The translations under genes were made by a program, and so were the position numbers. From assembly GCA_034408875.1 (NCBI GenBank), contig JAWXCJ010000327.1, forward strand, positions 1 through 31,194: a stretch of 31,194 nucleotides of DNA, read 5' to 3'. The DNA comes from JANNHK01 sp034408875 (GTDB lineage: Bacteria; Actinomycetota; Acidimicrobiia; IMCC26256; PALSA-610). Positions within the stretch are counted from its first letter, which is position 1. Every line of letters starts with the position of its first letter. The notes under the pieces are model-generated. The model was given only the letters and a program-made list of their open reading frames with translations, made no database searches and had not been told where the DNA came from. Positions 7,374-14,715 of this stretch are shown in pieces.

Positions 7374-8180
7374 CTACGAGGACTCCCGCAGGATCTTCGC
7401 GAAGTCGCCCATGCCGCGGATGTAGTCGTCGCACGACTGGGTCTTGCCGACGACCAGCTCTTTCGCGTCGACGCCACCGGGGAAGATGGGCGGGATGTAG
7501 TACTCGAAGCCGTCGTCGGTCAGCGCGTCGGCGATACCGGCCGCGCACTCGGCCGCGGGCACCTTCTCGATGTCGAATAGCGTCGCCTCGTTGTCGGGCT
7601 GGTCCCAGATCTCCGTCTCGATCGGCCCGGGCAGCACGAGCTTCACCGCCACGCCGGTGCCGGCCAGATCGACGGCCATCGCTTCGGCGAACCCGCACAT
7701 CGCGAACTTGGCTGCGTTGTAGGCCGACTCGTTCGGGATCGGGATGCGGCCGCCGGTGCTCGACACGAACAGGATCGTGCCCGAAGCGCGTTCGAGCATG
7801 CGGGGCAAGACGGCCAGGCTCATGCGCATTGGCGAGTGGAAGTCGACGTTCATCACGTGCTCGACATCGTCGGGTGTGAGCTGCGCGACGTGGGTGCGCT
7901 TCGGGATCGCGGCGTTGTTCACCAGCGCGTCGAGCCCGCCGAACGCTTCCCACGCTTCGAGCGCGACCTGTTCGGCGCGGTCGAGGTCGCCGAGGTCGGC
8001 GACCCACATGCGCGACTCCGGCGTGTGCTTCCGGCATGCCGCGAGCACCTCGCGCAGGCGGTCTTCGCGCCGGGCGACGATGCCGACGGTCGCACCCCGC
8101 TCGGCGAGGATCGGCGCGAGCGCCGCACCGATGCCCGACGACGCGCCCGTGATCAAGATCTTTGCGCCGGAGACTCTCAT
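7374..8180 (-). CDS. SDR-family oxidoreductase
   Basis: A 268-residue classical short-chain dehydrogenase/reductase. TGASSGIG (11-18) binds the dinucleotide; the basic RR at 37-38 after beta-2 suggests NADP(H); NNA is at 88-90; the catalytic Ser is at 140-141, with Tyr154 and Lys158 in YNAAK. The PGPIETEIWDQP segment is the usual PG motif. About 40 residues at the C-terminus (YYIPPIFPGGVDAKELVVGK) point to an acyl- or hydrophobic-substrate SDR. Its ATG overlaps the stop of the upstream MBL gene by four bases (ATGA), so the two are translationally coupled. Probably co-regulated by the KstR-like protein (inference). Confidence 0.9.
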   Translation of the reverse strand: MRVSGAKILITGASSGIGAALAPILAERGATVGIVARREDRLREVLAACRKHTPESRMWVADLGDLDRAEQVALEAWEAFGGLDALVNNAAIPKRTHVAQLTPDDVEHVMNVDFHSPMRMSLAVLPRMLERASGTILFVSSTGGRIPIPNESAYNAAKFAMCGFAEAMAVDLAGTGVAVKLVLPGPIETEIWDQPDNEATLFDIEKVPAAECAAGIADALTDDGFEYYIPPIFPGGVDAKELVVGKTQSCDDYIRGMGDFAKILRESS

Positions 8181-9430
8181 TGCGCCTTGTCCGTCGACTC
8201 GTGCGCGGCCCAGGAGAACACGCCCTTCGACATCGTGGATCGTTCTTCCTTGGCGCGCCGCCCGAACACCTCGGCCCGGGCCGCGTGCACACCCTTGTCC
8301 TCGGGCGCGGCCTGGGCCGCGAGTTCGACGAGATGACCGGCGAGGCGCAGGTCGCCGGCGTCGGCGAGTTCGAGCGCTCGGTCGGCCAATCGGCTCGCGC
8401 CGCCGGCGAGGGCCGCGACTTCTTCGGCGAGAACCCGCGCGGGCGCGGGCTTCAGGTGCGACGGGTCACCGTCGTACCAGCCGCCGTACAACCTCCAGAT
8501 GTTGCGCACGACGAACTCGGGCTCGTCGTACACCGGCCGCAGGTACGGGCGTTCGAGCAGATGCGCGGGGGCCCGCACCGTGTCGACGATGTCGTCGAGA
8601 CGCGCGCCCGCGTTCATGAGTTCGAGCGTCTGGTCGAGCAGCGACTCGAGCAGGTCCGCTCCCTCGGTCAACGCCTGCCGCACCCGGTCCGCGCCGACGA
8701 TCGGCAACCCGTGGCCGGGCAACAGCACCTCGGCATCGAGCGCGGCCATCGTGCGGAACGCGTTGGCCCAGTCGCGCGGGTACCGCTGCACCTTCTGCGG
8801 GTTCCCGCAGTTGGGCGACGCCCAGATGAACAAGTCGCCCGCGAACACAACCCGCGTCGCCGGCCACCACACCCACGTGCCGTCGTCGGTCTCGCCACGC
8901 GCGTGGTGCAACTCGAAGCGCTCGCCGCCAACCGTCACCTCGAGCGTGTCGCGGTACGTCTCGTCGGGATAGCGGTACTCCACCGGCCACGTCAGCTTGG
9001 CCGCTTTGAACTGCCGCTGGTTGATGACCGCGTTGTATCCGGCCGTCGTCTTGTACCGATCGAAGCGCGCGGGCACCAGTTCGTGCGCGACGACACGGGG
9101 CGGCGCCCAACCGTTGGTGCGGGCCTCTTCCTCGTACAGCTCGACACCGAACACGTGGTCGACGTGGCCGTGGGTGAAGATCGCGGTGTCGAGACGCCGG
9201 GGCGACCACGCCCGAATCGCGTCGTGCGCCCGTTCCGCGAACAGCTGCCCGCTGGTGTCGACGACGACGAGCCCGTCGTCGGTGTCGACGGCGGCCGAGT
9301 TGGCGAAGGCGTCGACGAAGGCGAGGCGGGGGAGCACCTCGACCAGCTCGCCGGTCGCCCGGAACGGGTGGTGCCGCTCGGTGGTCGTCTCGCCGAGGAA
9401 CAGCTGGTCGGCTAGCTGGAGAAGGTCCAT
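8177..9430 (-). CDS. MBL-fold hydrolase with alkylsulfatase-type dimerisation domain
   Basis: A 417-residue protein. The N-terminal metallo-beta-lactamase domain has THGHVDH (His87, His89, Asp91, His92), further ligand positions in HHARGETDD and AGDLFI, and PGHG. It is followed by the alpha-helical dimerisation domain marked by IWRLYGGWYDGDPSHLKPAP (about 333-352), as in SdsA1/BDS1 alkylsulfatases, but without the C-terminal SCP2 domain of the full-length enzymes. Substrate is open: alkyl sulfate, or another ester. The ATG at 9430 is chosen because the extension upstream (Arg-rich, running into the regulatory region) has no family resemblance. First gene of the minus-strand pair with the SDR. 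Confidence 0.87.
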   Translation of the reverse strand: MDLLQLADQLFLGETTTERHHPFRATGELVEVLPRLAFVDAFANSAAVDTDDGLVVVDTSGQLFAERAHDAIRAWSPRRLDTAIFTHGHVDHVFGVELYEEEARTNGWAPPRVVAHELVPARFDRYKTTAGYNAVINQRQFKAAKLTWPVEYRYPDETYRDTLEVTVGGERFELHHARGETDDGTWVWWPATRVVFAGDLFIWASPNCGNPQKVQRYPRDWANAFRTMAALDAEVLLPGHGLPIVGADRVRQALTEGADLLESLLDQTLELMNAGARLDDIVDTVRAPAHLLERPYLRPVYDEPEFVVRNIWRLYGGWYDGDPSHLKPAPARVLAEEVAALAGGASRLADRALELADAGDLRLAGHLVELAAQAAPEDKGVHAARAEVFGRRAKEERSTMSKGVFSWAAHESTDKAQ

Positions 9431-9465
9431 GCGGCAGTTTCGCAGACGGTGCTTGCCGGGGAAAT

Positions 9466-9479
9466 GGGAACGTGTTTCA
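9466..9479. promoter_or_regulatory. KstR-like operator between the MBL hydrolase and TetR gene
   Basis: The sequence GGGAACGTGTTTCA fits the published KstR consensus TnnAACnnGTTnnA at every fixed base but the first. It sits in the 59-bp divergent region, 36 bp from the MBL start and 10 bp before the TetR ATG, so one bound dimer could control both directions. Consistent with the neighbouring regulator reading as KstR-like. Confidence 0.6.
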
Positions 9480-9489
9480 ATTTCGTCCA

Positions 9490-10134
9490 ATGACCGCCGG
9501 CGAGAGTGGGAGTTCGGACGCAGCGGAGCCACGGACGGCGCAGCGAGGGAGCCATGTCGAGGGCGCCCTCGCGCGCAGCCAGGCCGCCCGCCGCCGGCGG
9601 GTCCTCGACGCCACCCTCCGGCTCGCGGCCGAGGGCGGCTTCGACGCGGTCCAGATGCGCGACGTCGCGGCCGCGGCCGACGTCGCGCTCGGCACCGTGT
9701 ACCGGTACTTCTCGTCGAAGGAACGGTTGCTGCTCGAGGCGATGGCCGAACAGCAGGCCGACCTGCGGGCGTACCTCGACCAGCACCCGCCGCCGGGTGC
9801 GACCGCGGCGGAACGGGTCTCGGCTGTGCTCCACCGGGCGAACTCGTCGCTGCGGCGTCATCCCGACGTCACCGCGGCGATGGTGCGCGCGTTCGGCTCG
9901 GCGCAGCAGGAGAACGCCGACGTCGTCCGCCGTGTCACCGAGATCATGACGGGCATCATCACCGCTGCGATCCAGGGCACCGACCGCCACGCCCCGACCG
10001 AGCGCGAGGTGCGCATCGCGCGGATCCTCATGCAGGTGTGGCTGTCGTCGCTGAACGGTTGGGTATGCGGCGTCGACGGGCCCGAACGCGTCGTCGAGGA
10101 CCTCGAAGCATCGGCCCGCCTGATGTTGTCCTAG
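9490..10134 (+). CDS. TetR-family regulator, KstR-like
   Basis: A 214-residue TetR repressor. After a disordered 30-residue lead, the DNA-binding domain runs about 33-82 with FDAVQMRDVAAAADVALGTV and YRYFSSKERLL; MRDVA plus GTVYRYFSSKE is the form seen in KstR, the actinobacterial regulator of sterol catabolism that binds CoA thioesters. The C-terminal ligand domain (about 90-214) includes LMQVWLSSLNGWVCG, also KstR-like. The ATG at 9490 is preferred to a GTG at 9472 because the latter lies inside the presumed operator. No ribosome binding site is obvious. It likely represses itself and the divergent MBL-SDR pair; the inducer could be an acyl- or steroid-CoA (inference). Confidence 0.85.
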   Translation: MTAGESGSSDAAEPRTAQRGSHVEGALARSQAARRRRVLDATLRLAAEGGFDAVQMRDVAAAADVALGTVYRYFSSKERLLLEAMAEQQADLRAYLDQHPPPGATAAERVSAVLHRANSSLRRHPDVTAAMVRAFGSAQQENADVVRRVTEIMTGIITAAIQGTDRHAPTEREVRIARILMQVWLSSLNGWVCGVDGPERVVEDLEASARLMLS

Positions 10135-10194
10135 CGTCTCCCGGTCACGGCCCATTCGACCAACCGCGACTTCGGCAAGCGTTCCGACGACGAC

Positions 10195-10350
10195 GTGTAC
10201 TCCGCGCTCGCGGGAGGCATCGACGGGTTCATCGGCGCGCGTGTGACGTCGCCGACCGCCGTGAGCGACGCGATTGGTTCGACCGAGTCGGGCATGAATG
10301 GCATCCGGGTGGTGGAGAAGGGTGTGCCCCGGCTCCCGAACGGCGACTAA
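10195..10350 (+). CDS. Unassigned short frame downstream of the TetR gene, possibly a gene remnant
   Basis: The 292-bp gap between the TetR stop and the glucosaminidase start holds an open frame that continues in phase with the TetR frame after its TAG (10135-10350). It reads, in part, HSTNRDFGKRSDDDVYSAL then AGGIDGFIGARVTSP and GMNGIRVVEKGVPRLPNGD. Its composition looks protein-like rather than Arg/Pro-rich shadow. The first possible start is a GTG at 10195, giving 51 residues. I do not recognise it. It could be a small protein or a remnant of a lost gene. The remaining about 75 bp (10351-10426) show nothing clear. Confidence 0.25.
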   Translation: MYSALAGGIDGFIGARVTSPTAVSDAIGSTESGMNGIRVVEKGVPRLPNGD

Positions 10351-10426
10351 GGTGCCCGACCAGGCGGGGGCCTGCTCAAGTGCAAAACTCGAACGACCCC
10401 AATCTCGAACGACCGCTTGGATCGCA

Positions 10427-11881
10427 ATGACTGCCCGCCGCTTCTTCTCCGTCATCTTCTCTGTATGCGCAGTGTTCGCGCTGCTCGGGCCCGCGCCTGC
10501 GGTCGAGGCCGCGGCGACGACCGAGACGCCGGTGATGGGCCCGAGTCTGTTGACCGCCGACCAATTGTTGCGGTGGTACAACAGCGAGGGTTACACGCCG
10601 CGGCTGCCGAACCTCAACAACGACGTGCGCGCGCTCGCCCAGATCTTCATCGACGAGGGCGCGTTCGAAGGTGTGCGCGGCGACACGGCGTTCGTTCAGG
10701 CCGTACTCGAAACGGGCGGGTTCTTCTATTCCGACAACGGCCAGATCCGGCCCGACTTCAACAACTACGGCGGCATCAACGCGTTCGACGGTCGCCCGAA
10801 GGGCACGACGTGCGCGGCCGAGACGGCGCCGTCACGCTGCTTCGCCACCCCGCAGATCGGTGTCCGCAACCACATCCACCTGTTGCGCGGCTATGCCGAC
10901 CCGCTCACGCGCGGGTTGCCCGACCGCTTGCGCATGCCGCCGTCCGACCGCATCGGCCTCGCGCCGATATGGGAACTGTTCGGCGGCAACAGCACGACCG
11001 GCAAACTGATCTGGGCGTCGGCACATGACTACGGCCTGCGCATCATCGCGTTGTACTCGGAAGCGCTCGTGCTGAACGGCGCGCGCGCCGCGTGCCTGCC
11101 GTACTTCCCCGGGAGCAACGACACGAAGACGGGCAACGGCTACTGGGTCGCGATGACCGACAAGACGCTGTACTCGTTCGGCAGCGCGCAGTACCACGGC
11201 AACGCGCTGGGTGTGAATCTCAACAAGCCGCTGATTAACGGTGAGGCGCTGTCGACCGGCACCGGCTATTGGCTCCTCGCCGAGGATGGCGGTGTCTTCA
11301 CGTTCGGCGCGGCGGCGTTCTACGGGTCGATGGGCGGCGTGCGGCTCAACCAGCCGATCAACGGCATAGAACGCACCGACAACAACGGCGGTTACTGGCT
11401 CGTCGCCTTCGACGGCGGCATCTTCAGCTTCGGGAACGCCCCGTTCTTCGGCTCGACCGGTGCCCTCCGCCTGAACCAGCCCGTTCTCGGCATGGAACGC
11501 ACCGCGTCGGGCAACGGCTACTGGCTCTTCGCGAGGGACGGCGGCATCTTCGCCTTCGGCGACGCCGCGTTCTACGGCTCACTGGGGGGCCAGGCGCTGT
11601 CGGCGCCCATCGTGTCGATGCAGCGCACGGCAACCGGCCGCGGCTACTGGATGCTCGGTGCCGACGGGAAGGTCTACTCGTTCGGCGACGCGACGAACTT
11701 CGGCGGCATCGAGGGCTGCGCGAACTACTTCTTCGCCACTCGCCTCCTGGTCACACCGAGCGGCAACGGCTACTGGATCGCGACTGCAACCGGAAGTGTC
11801 GTTGCGTTCGGCGACGCCCGCCGCCTCGGCTTCCCGTCCCGCGTCGGCGGCATCCCCATCGCACTCATGCTCGCCCCGTAG
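10427..11881 (+). CDS. Secreted glucosaminidase-like cell-wall hydrolase with six 42-residue repeats
   Basis: A 484-residue exported protein. The N-terminus MTARRFFSVIFSVCAVFALL is a signal peptide with a likely cut after AVEA (about residue 28). Residues about 40-190 resemble the mannosyl-glycoprotein endo-beta-N-acetylglucosaminidase fold: RALAQIFIDEG, FVQAVLETGGF with the expected catalytic Glu, NNYGGINAFDG and TPQIGVRNHIHLL. The C-terminal half is six repeats of exactly 42 residues with the core GYW-x-(L/V)...DGG-(I/V)-F-x-FG-x-A-x-FYGS. ATG 10427 is chosen because it opens the signal peptide. The role is probably peptidoglycan remodelling at the cell surface, with the repeats for binding or spacing. 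Confidence 0.85.
   Translation: MTARRFFSVIFSVCAVFALLGPAPAVEAAATTETPVMGPSLLTADQLLRWYNSEGYTPRLPNLNNDVRALAQIFIDEGAFEGVRGDTAFVQAVLETGGFFYSDNGQIRPDFNNYGGINAFDGRPKGTTCAAETAPSRCFATPQIGVRNHIHLLRGYADPLTRGLPDRLRMPPSDRIGLAPIWELFGGNSTTGKLIWASAHDYGLRIIALYSEALVLNGARAACLPYFPGSNDTKTGNGYWVAMTDKTLYSFGSAQYHGNALGVNLNKPLINGEALSTGTGYWLLAEDGGVFTFGAAAFYGSMGGVRLNQPINGIERTDNNGGYWLVAFDGGIFSFGNAPFFGSTGALRLNQPVLGMERTASGNGYWLFARDGGIFAFGDAAFYGSLGGQALSAPIVSMQRTATGRGYWMLGADGKVYSFGDATNFGGIEGCANYFFATRLLVTPSGNGYWIATATGSVVAFGDARRLGFPSRVGGIPIALMLAP
11132..11878 (+). repeat. Six tandem protein repeats, period 126 nt (42 aa)
   Basis: Repeat units start at 11132, 11258, 11384, 11510, 11636 and 11762, each exactly 126 nt after the last, marked by G-x-GYW. 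The first unit (KTLYSFG) and sixth unit (GSVVAFG) are the most diverged; units 2-4 share EDGGVFTFG / FDGGIFSFG / RDGGIFAFG and FYGS or FFGS. The exact spacing and strand-turn-strand look suggest a beta-propeller-like domain. Confidence 0.9.
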
Positions 11882-11918
11882 TTGGGTAGGGTGGACAGCA
11901 GTTTCAGTTAGGACAAAC

Positions 11919-12013
11919 CCACGGGGAGCTCGGGTGAACCGGGCTGAGAGGGTGGCTGTTCTCCGCCACCGACCCCTCGAACCTGCTCCGGATAATGCCG
12001 GCGGAGGGAAGGG
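11919..12013 (+). ncRNA. TPP riboswitch (THI element)
   Basis: All conserved blocks of the thiamine pyrophosphate aptamer are present in order: the P1/P2 strand ACGGGGAGC (11921-11929), an arm CTCGGG/ACCGGG, the GCTGAGA core (11943-11949), the optional P3a stem GGTGGC/GCCACC, then ACCCCTCGAACCTG, CCGGATAATGCCGG and the closing GGAGGGAAGGG. The last element is also the ribosome binding site of thiN, ending two bases before the ATG at 12016, and no terminator fits between them. So control is likely at translation start: TPP binding hides the ribosome site. Confidence 0.95.
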
Positions 12014-12015
12014 CC

Positions 12016-12654
12016 ATGGCGGCATCGACCGCAATCGTGTTGTGCGGGGGAGATCATTCCGACGCGCCCACGAGCGTCGACGTACCGGCAGGCGCGTACG
12101 TCGTCGCGGCCGACTCGGGGTTGCACCTCGCGGCGCGGCTCGGGTTGGCGGCCGATCTCGTCGTCGGCGACTTCGACTCGGTCGACGCGGGTGCGCTCGA
12201 CGCCGCGGTCACGGCGGGAACGCGGGCGGAGCAGCATCCGGCCGCGAAGGACGCGACCGACCTCGAACTCGCGATCGACGCCGCGATCGCGCACGGAGCG
12301 TCAAGGGTCCTCGTTGTCGGGGGTACCGGCGGCCGGCTCGACCACTTCCTCGGCGTCCTTTTCCTGCTCGCTTCGCCGGCGTACGCCGACATCGCGGTCG
12401 AGGCACGCCTCGGGAGTGCCTCCGTGCAGGTCACCCACGGCCGCACCGTGGCGATCCACGGCGCACCGGGCGACATCGTGACCCTCCTCCCGGTCAACGG
12501 CGGCGCCCGCGGCATCGTCACCGACGGTCTCGAGTACCCGCTGCGCAACGAAGACCTCGCGCCCGGCACCAGCCGCGGCGTCAGCAACGTCCTGCTCGAC
12601 ACCGACGCGACCGTCACGCTCGCGTCCGGAACTCTCCTGGTGGTGCAACCGTGA
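12016..12654 (+). CDS. thiN: Thiamine pyrophosphokinase
   Basis: A 212-residue thiamine diphosphokinase, transferring pyrophosphate from ATP to thiamine to give TPP. Motifs: DSG (33-35), GDFDS (51-55), KDATDLE (78-84) and GGTGGRLDH (102-110) form the catalytic N-terminal domain; the C-terminal beta domain has EYPLRNEDL and SNVLL for thiamine recognition. ATG 12016 follows the riboswitch directly; an in-frame ATG at 11995 lies inside the aptamer and is rejected. First gene of a five-gene operon 12016-15470; its stop overlaps the next start (GTGA). Production falls when TPP is plentiful, through the riboswitch. The combination with an importer indicates salvage of external thiamine or precursors. 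Confidence 0.95.
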   Translation: MAASTAIVLCGGDHSDAPTSVDVPAGAYVVAADSGLHLAARLGLAADLVVGDFDSVDAGALDAAVTAGTRAEQHPAAKDATDLELAIDAAIAHGASRVLVVGGTGGRLDHFLGVLFLLASPAYADIAVEARLGSASVQVTHGRTVAIHGAPGDIVTLLPVNGGARGIVTDGLEYPLRNEDLAPGTSRGVSNVLLDTDATVTLASGTLLVVQP

Positions 12655-12947
12655 TCGTCGACATCGAATGCATTCCGCAGCCGCTCGGCACGCCCGGCGA
12701 CCAGTACAAGCACGTCGAGGCGGCGATCGCGGTCGCGCAGCGATCAGGGCTGAAATACGTGGTCAACCCGATGAGCACGTCGATCGAGGGGCCGGCCGAC
12801 GCCGTGTGGGTGCTGCTCCGCACCATGCATGACGCATGCCTTGCGTCGGGCGCGGAGCACGTCATCACGATCATCAAAGTCGGTGAAGACGCCGACGCCG
12901 ACAAGCAACCGACGATCGACGGCCTGACCGGAAAGTTCCAATCGTGA
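12651..12947 (+). CDS. Thiamine-binding protein (MTH1187/YkoF-like)
   Basis: A 98-residue single-domain protein of the thiamine-binding family (YkoF/MTH1187 fold, ferredoxin-like). The family pattern is clear: an N-terminal strand (IVDIECIPQPLG), a helix (VEAAIAVAQRSGL), the turn YVVNPMSTSIEGPADAV, and a helix before HVITIIKVGED. Family members bind thiamine or hydroxymethylpyrimidine and are often co-regulated with transport. GTG start in the GTGA overlap with thiN; its own stop again overlaps the permease start. Cytoplasmic; probably buffers or hands on imported pyrimidine or thiamine (inference). Confidence 0.88.
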   Translation: MIVDIECIPQPLGTPGDQYKHVEAAIAVAQRSGLKYVVNPMSTSIEGPADAVWVLLRTMHDACLASGAEHVITIIKVGEDADADKQPTIDGLTGKFQS

Positions 12948-13708
12948 GCGTGCGCCGGATCGTGGCGCCGATCGTGTTCCTGGCTGCGTTGATTGCCCTG
13001 TGGGAGTTCTACGTGCAGTCGGGTGGCATCGAGTCGTATGTCCTCCCCGCGCCGAGTGACATCCGACCCGAGTTCTTCCGGATGTTGCCGGATCTCGGGC
13101 ACGACATCCAGATCACTGTCTTCGAAGCGGTGACCGGACTCGTGCTCGCCGCGGTCACCGGTGCCGCGTTCGCGCTTCTCATCGCGGTGTCGCCGGCGAC
13201 ACGCGACGCGGTGTACCCGGTACTCGTGGTGTCGCAGGCGATTCCCGCGCTCGTGCTCGCGCCGGTGTTCGCCGTCTGGCTCGGATTCGAGGAGCTGCTC
13301 CCCAAGATTCTCGTGGTCGCGCTGGTCGGCTTCTTCCCGATCGTCGTGAGCACCGTCGACGGCCTGGTCGGGGCCGATCGCGAACGCATGGAACTCGTGC
13401 AGAGCTTCGGCGCGTCGCGGGCTCAGGTGCTGCGGCTGGTGCAGGTGCCCTCGGCCCTGCCGGGTTTCTTTGCAGGTCTGAAGATCGCGGCAACGTACGC
13501 GGTCGTTGCCGCGGTCATCGGCGAGTGGATGGGCGGGTCGCGCGGGCTCGGGCTGGTCATGACCCGCGCGCAGCACACCTTCCGAAACGACCGTGTATTC
13601 GTCGCGGTGATCGTCGTGGCATTCGTGAGCCTCGCATTGTTCGCCCTCGTGAGTGTGCTCGCCCGGCTCGCGACGCCCTGGGTGACTGCCGAAGGAGACA
13701 GGCTGTGA
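12944..13708 (+). CDS. thiX: ABC transporter permease of the thiamine/pyrimidine importer
   Basis: A 254-residue permease of the SsuC/TauC/ThiX type (BPD_transp_1). Several hydrophobic segments are visible (about 7-24, 61-85, 92-118, 124-140, 185-200, 220-242). The EAA loop that docks to the ATPase is at about 149-168 with FGASRAQVLRLVQVPSALPG. It forms the channel for the substrate brought by the following lipoprotein. GTG start and GTGA overlaps on both sides, so translation is coupled within the riboswitch operon. The symbol is by context and similarity. Confidence 0.87.
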   Translation: MSVRRIVAPIVFLAALIALWEFYVQSGGIESYVLPAPSDIRPEFFRMLPDLGHDIQITVFEAVTGLVLAAVTGAAFALLIAVSPATRDAVYPVLVVSQAIPALVLAPVFAVWLGFEELLPKILVVALVGFFPIVVSTVDGLVGADRERMELVQSFGASRAQVLRLVQVPSALPGFFAGLKIAATYAVVAAVIGEWMGGSRGLGLVMTRAQHTFRNDRVFVAVIVVAFVSLALFALVSVLARLATPWVTAEGDRL

Positions 13709-14715
13709 AACGGGTCGCACTCGGGTTGTGTGTGCCGGCCCTCGTGCTGGCCCTCGTGCCGGCGGCGTGCGGCGGCGACGACGACACGAGCGCACCCGCC
13801 GACTCCGACGCGCAGAGCGCGACGCTGGTGCTCAACTGGACACCGAACGCGCATCACCTCGGCGTGTACGCGGCGGAGGAGATGGGCTGGTACGACGACG
13901 CGGGGATCGACCTGACAATCGTCGAACCGACGCAAGGCGGCGTCGAGCAGGCCATCGGCAGCGGCGCAGCCGAGTTCGGTATCAGCGCGGCCGAGTTCGT
14001 ACTGCCCGCGCGCGCCGAGGGCATTCCGGTCGTGTCGATCGCAACGATCCTGCCCGTCAACGACTCCGCACTCATGGCGCTCGGTGACTCCGGGATCGCG
14101 GAACCGGCCGACCTCGCGGGCACGACCTACGGCGGCTATGGGGGCGCGCTCGAGACCGAACTCATCAACCGGCTCGCCGAATGTGGCGGCGTCGACCCGG
14201 GAGAGATAAGCCACGTCGAGGTCGGCAACGTCGACTATCTCGCCGGACTCGACGCCGACCGCTTCGACTTCGCGTGGGTCTTCTCCGGTTGGGACGCGCT
14301 CCGTGCGACCGAGGTCGAGGAGCGCGACATCTCGCTGGTGAAGTTCGAGGACTACACCGACTGCATTCCCAACTGGTACACGCCGTTGTTCATCGCGGGT
14401 GAGGACCTGATCGCCGACGATCCCGACCTCGTCCGGACGTTCCTCGACGTGACGGCGCGCGGCTACCGGCTTGTCATCGCCGATCCGCAGCAGGCGGCCG
14501 ACCTCATGCTCGAAGCCGTGCCCGAGACCGACGAGACGTTGATGCGTGCGGCGGCCGACTACCACGCCACGCGGTACACCGCCGCCGGCATGCCGTGGGG
14601 CACACAGGACACGGAGACGTGGACCGAGTTCGAACAGTTCCTCGTCGATGCGGGAATACTCGAGGCGCCGGTCGGCGTCGACGACACGTTCACGAACGAC
14701 TTCCTGGCGCAGTGA
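13705..14715 (+). CDS. thiY: Substrate-binding lipoprotein, ThiY/NMT1-like
   Basis: A 336-residue extracytoplasmic solute receptor. A signal sequence MKRVALGLCVPALVLALVP ends in the lipobox PAAC (Cys about 22), so it is membrane-anchored. The mature part starts with a Asp/Ser linker, then LVLNWTPNAHHLGVYAAEE, the hallmark of the NMT1/ThiY family that binds pyrimidine precursors such as formyl-aminopyrimidine; GAAEFGISAAEFVLPAR and GVDDTF are also typical. Known ThiY works with TenA, which is not here; the ThiN neighbour makes thiamine itself also possible as substrate. GTG start, GTGA overlap upstream and downstream. Confidence 0.88.
   Translation: MKRVALGLCVPALVLALVPAACGGDDDTSAPADSDAQSATLVLNWTPNAHHLGVYAAEEMGWYDDAGIDLTIVEPTQGGVEQAIGSGAAEFGISAAEFVLPARAEGIPVVSIATILPVNDSALMALGDSGIAEPADLAGTTYGGYGGALETELINRLAECGGVDPGEISHVEVGNVDYLAGLDADRFDFAWVFSGWDALRATEVEERDISLVKFEDYTDCIPNWYTPLFIAGEDLIADDPDLVRTFLDVTARGYRLVIADPQQAADLMLEAVPETDETLMRAAADYHATRYTAAGMPWGTQDTETWTEFEQFLVDAGILEAPVGVDDTFTNDFLAQ

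Noticed and set aside
11995..12015. Upstream in-frame ATG as start of thiN
   Set aside because: It lies in the conserved ATAATGCCGG part of the TPP aptamer; the ATG at 12016 follows the ribosome site and starts the family's first strand.
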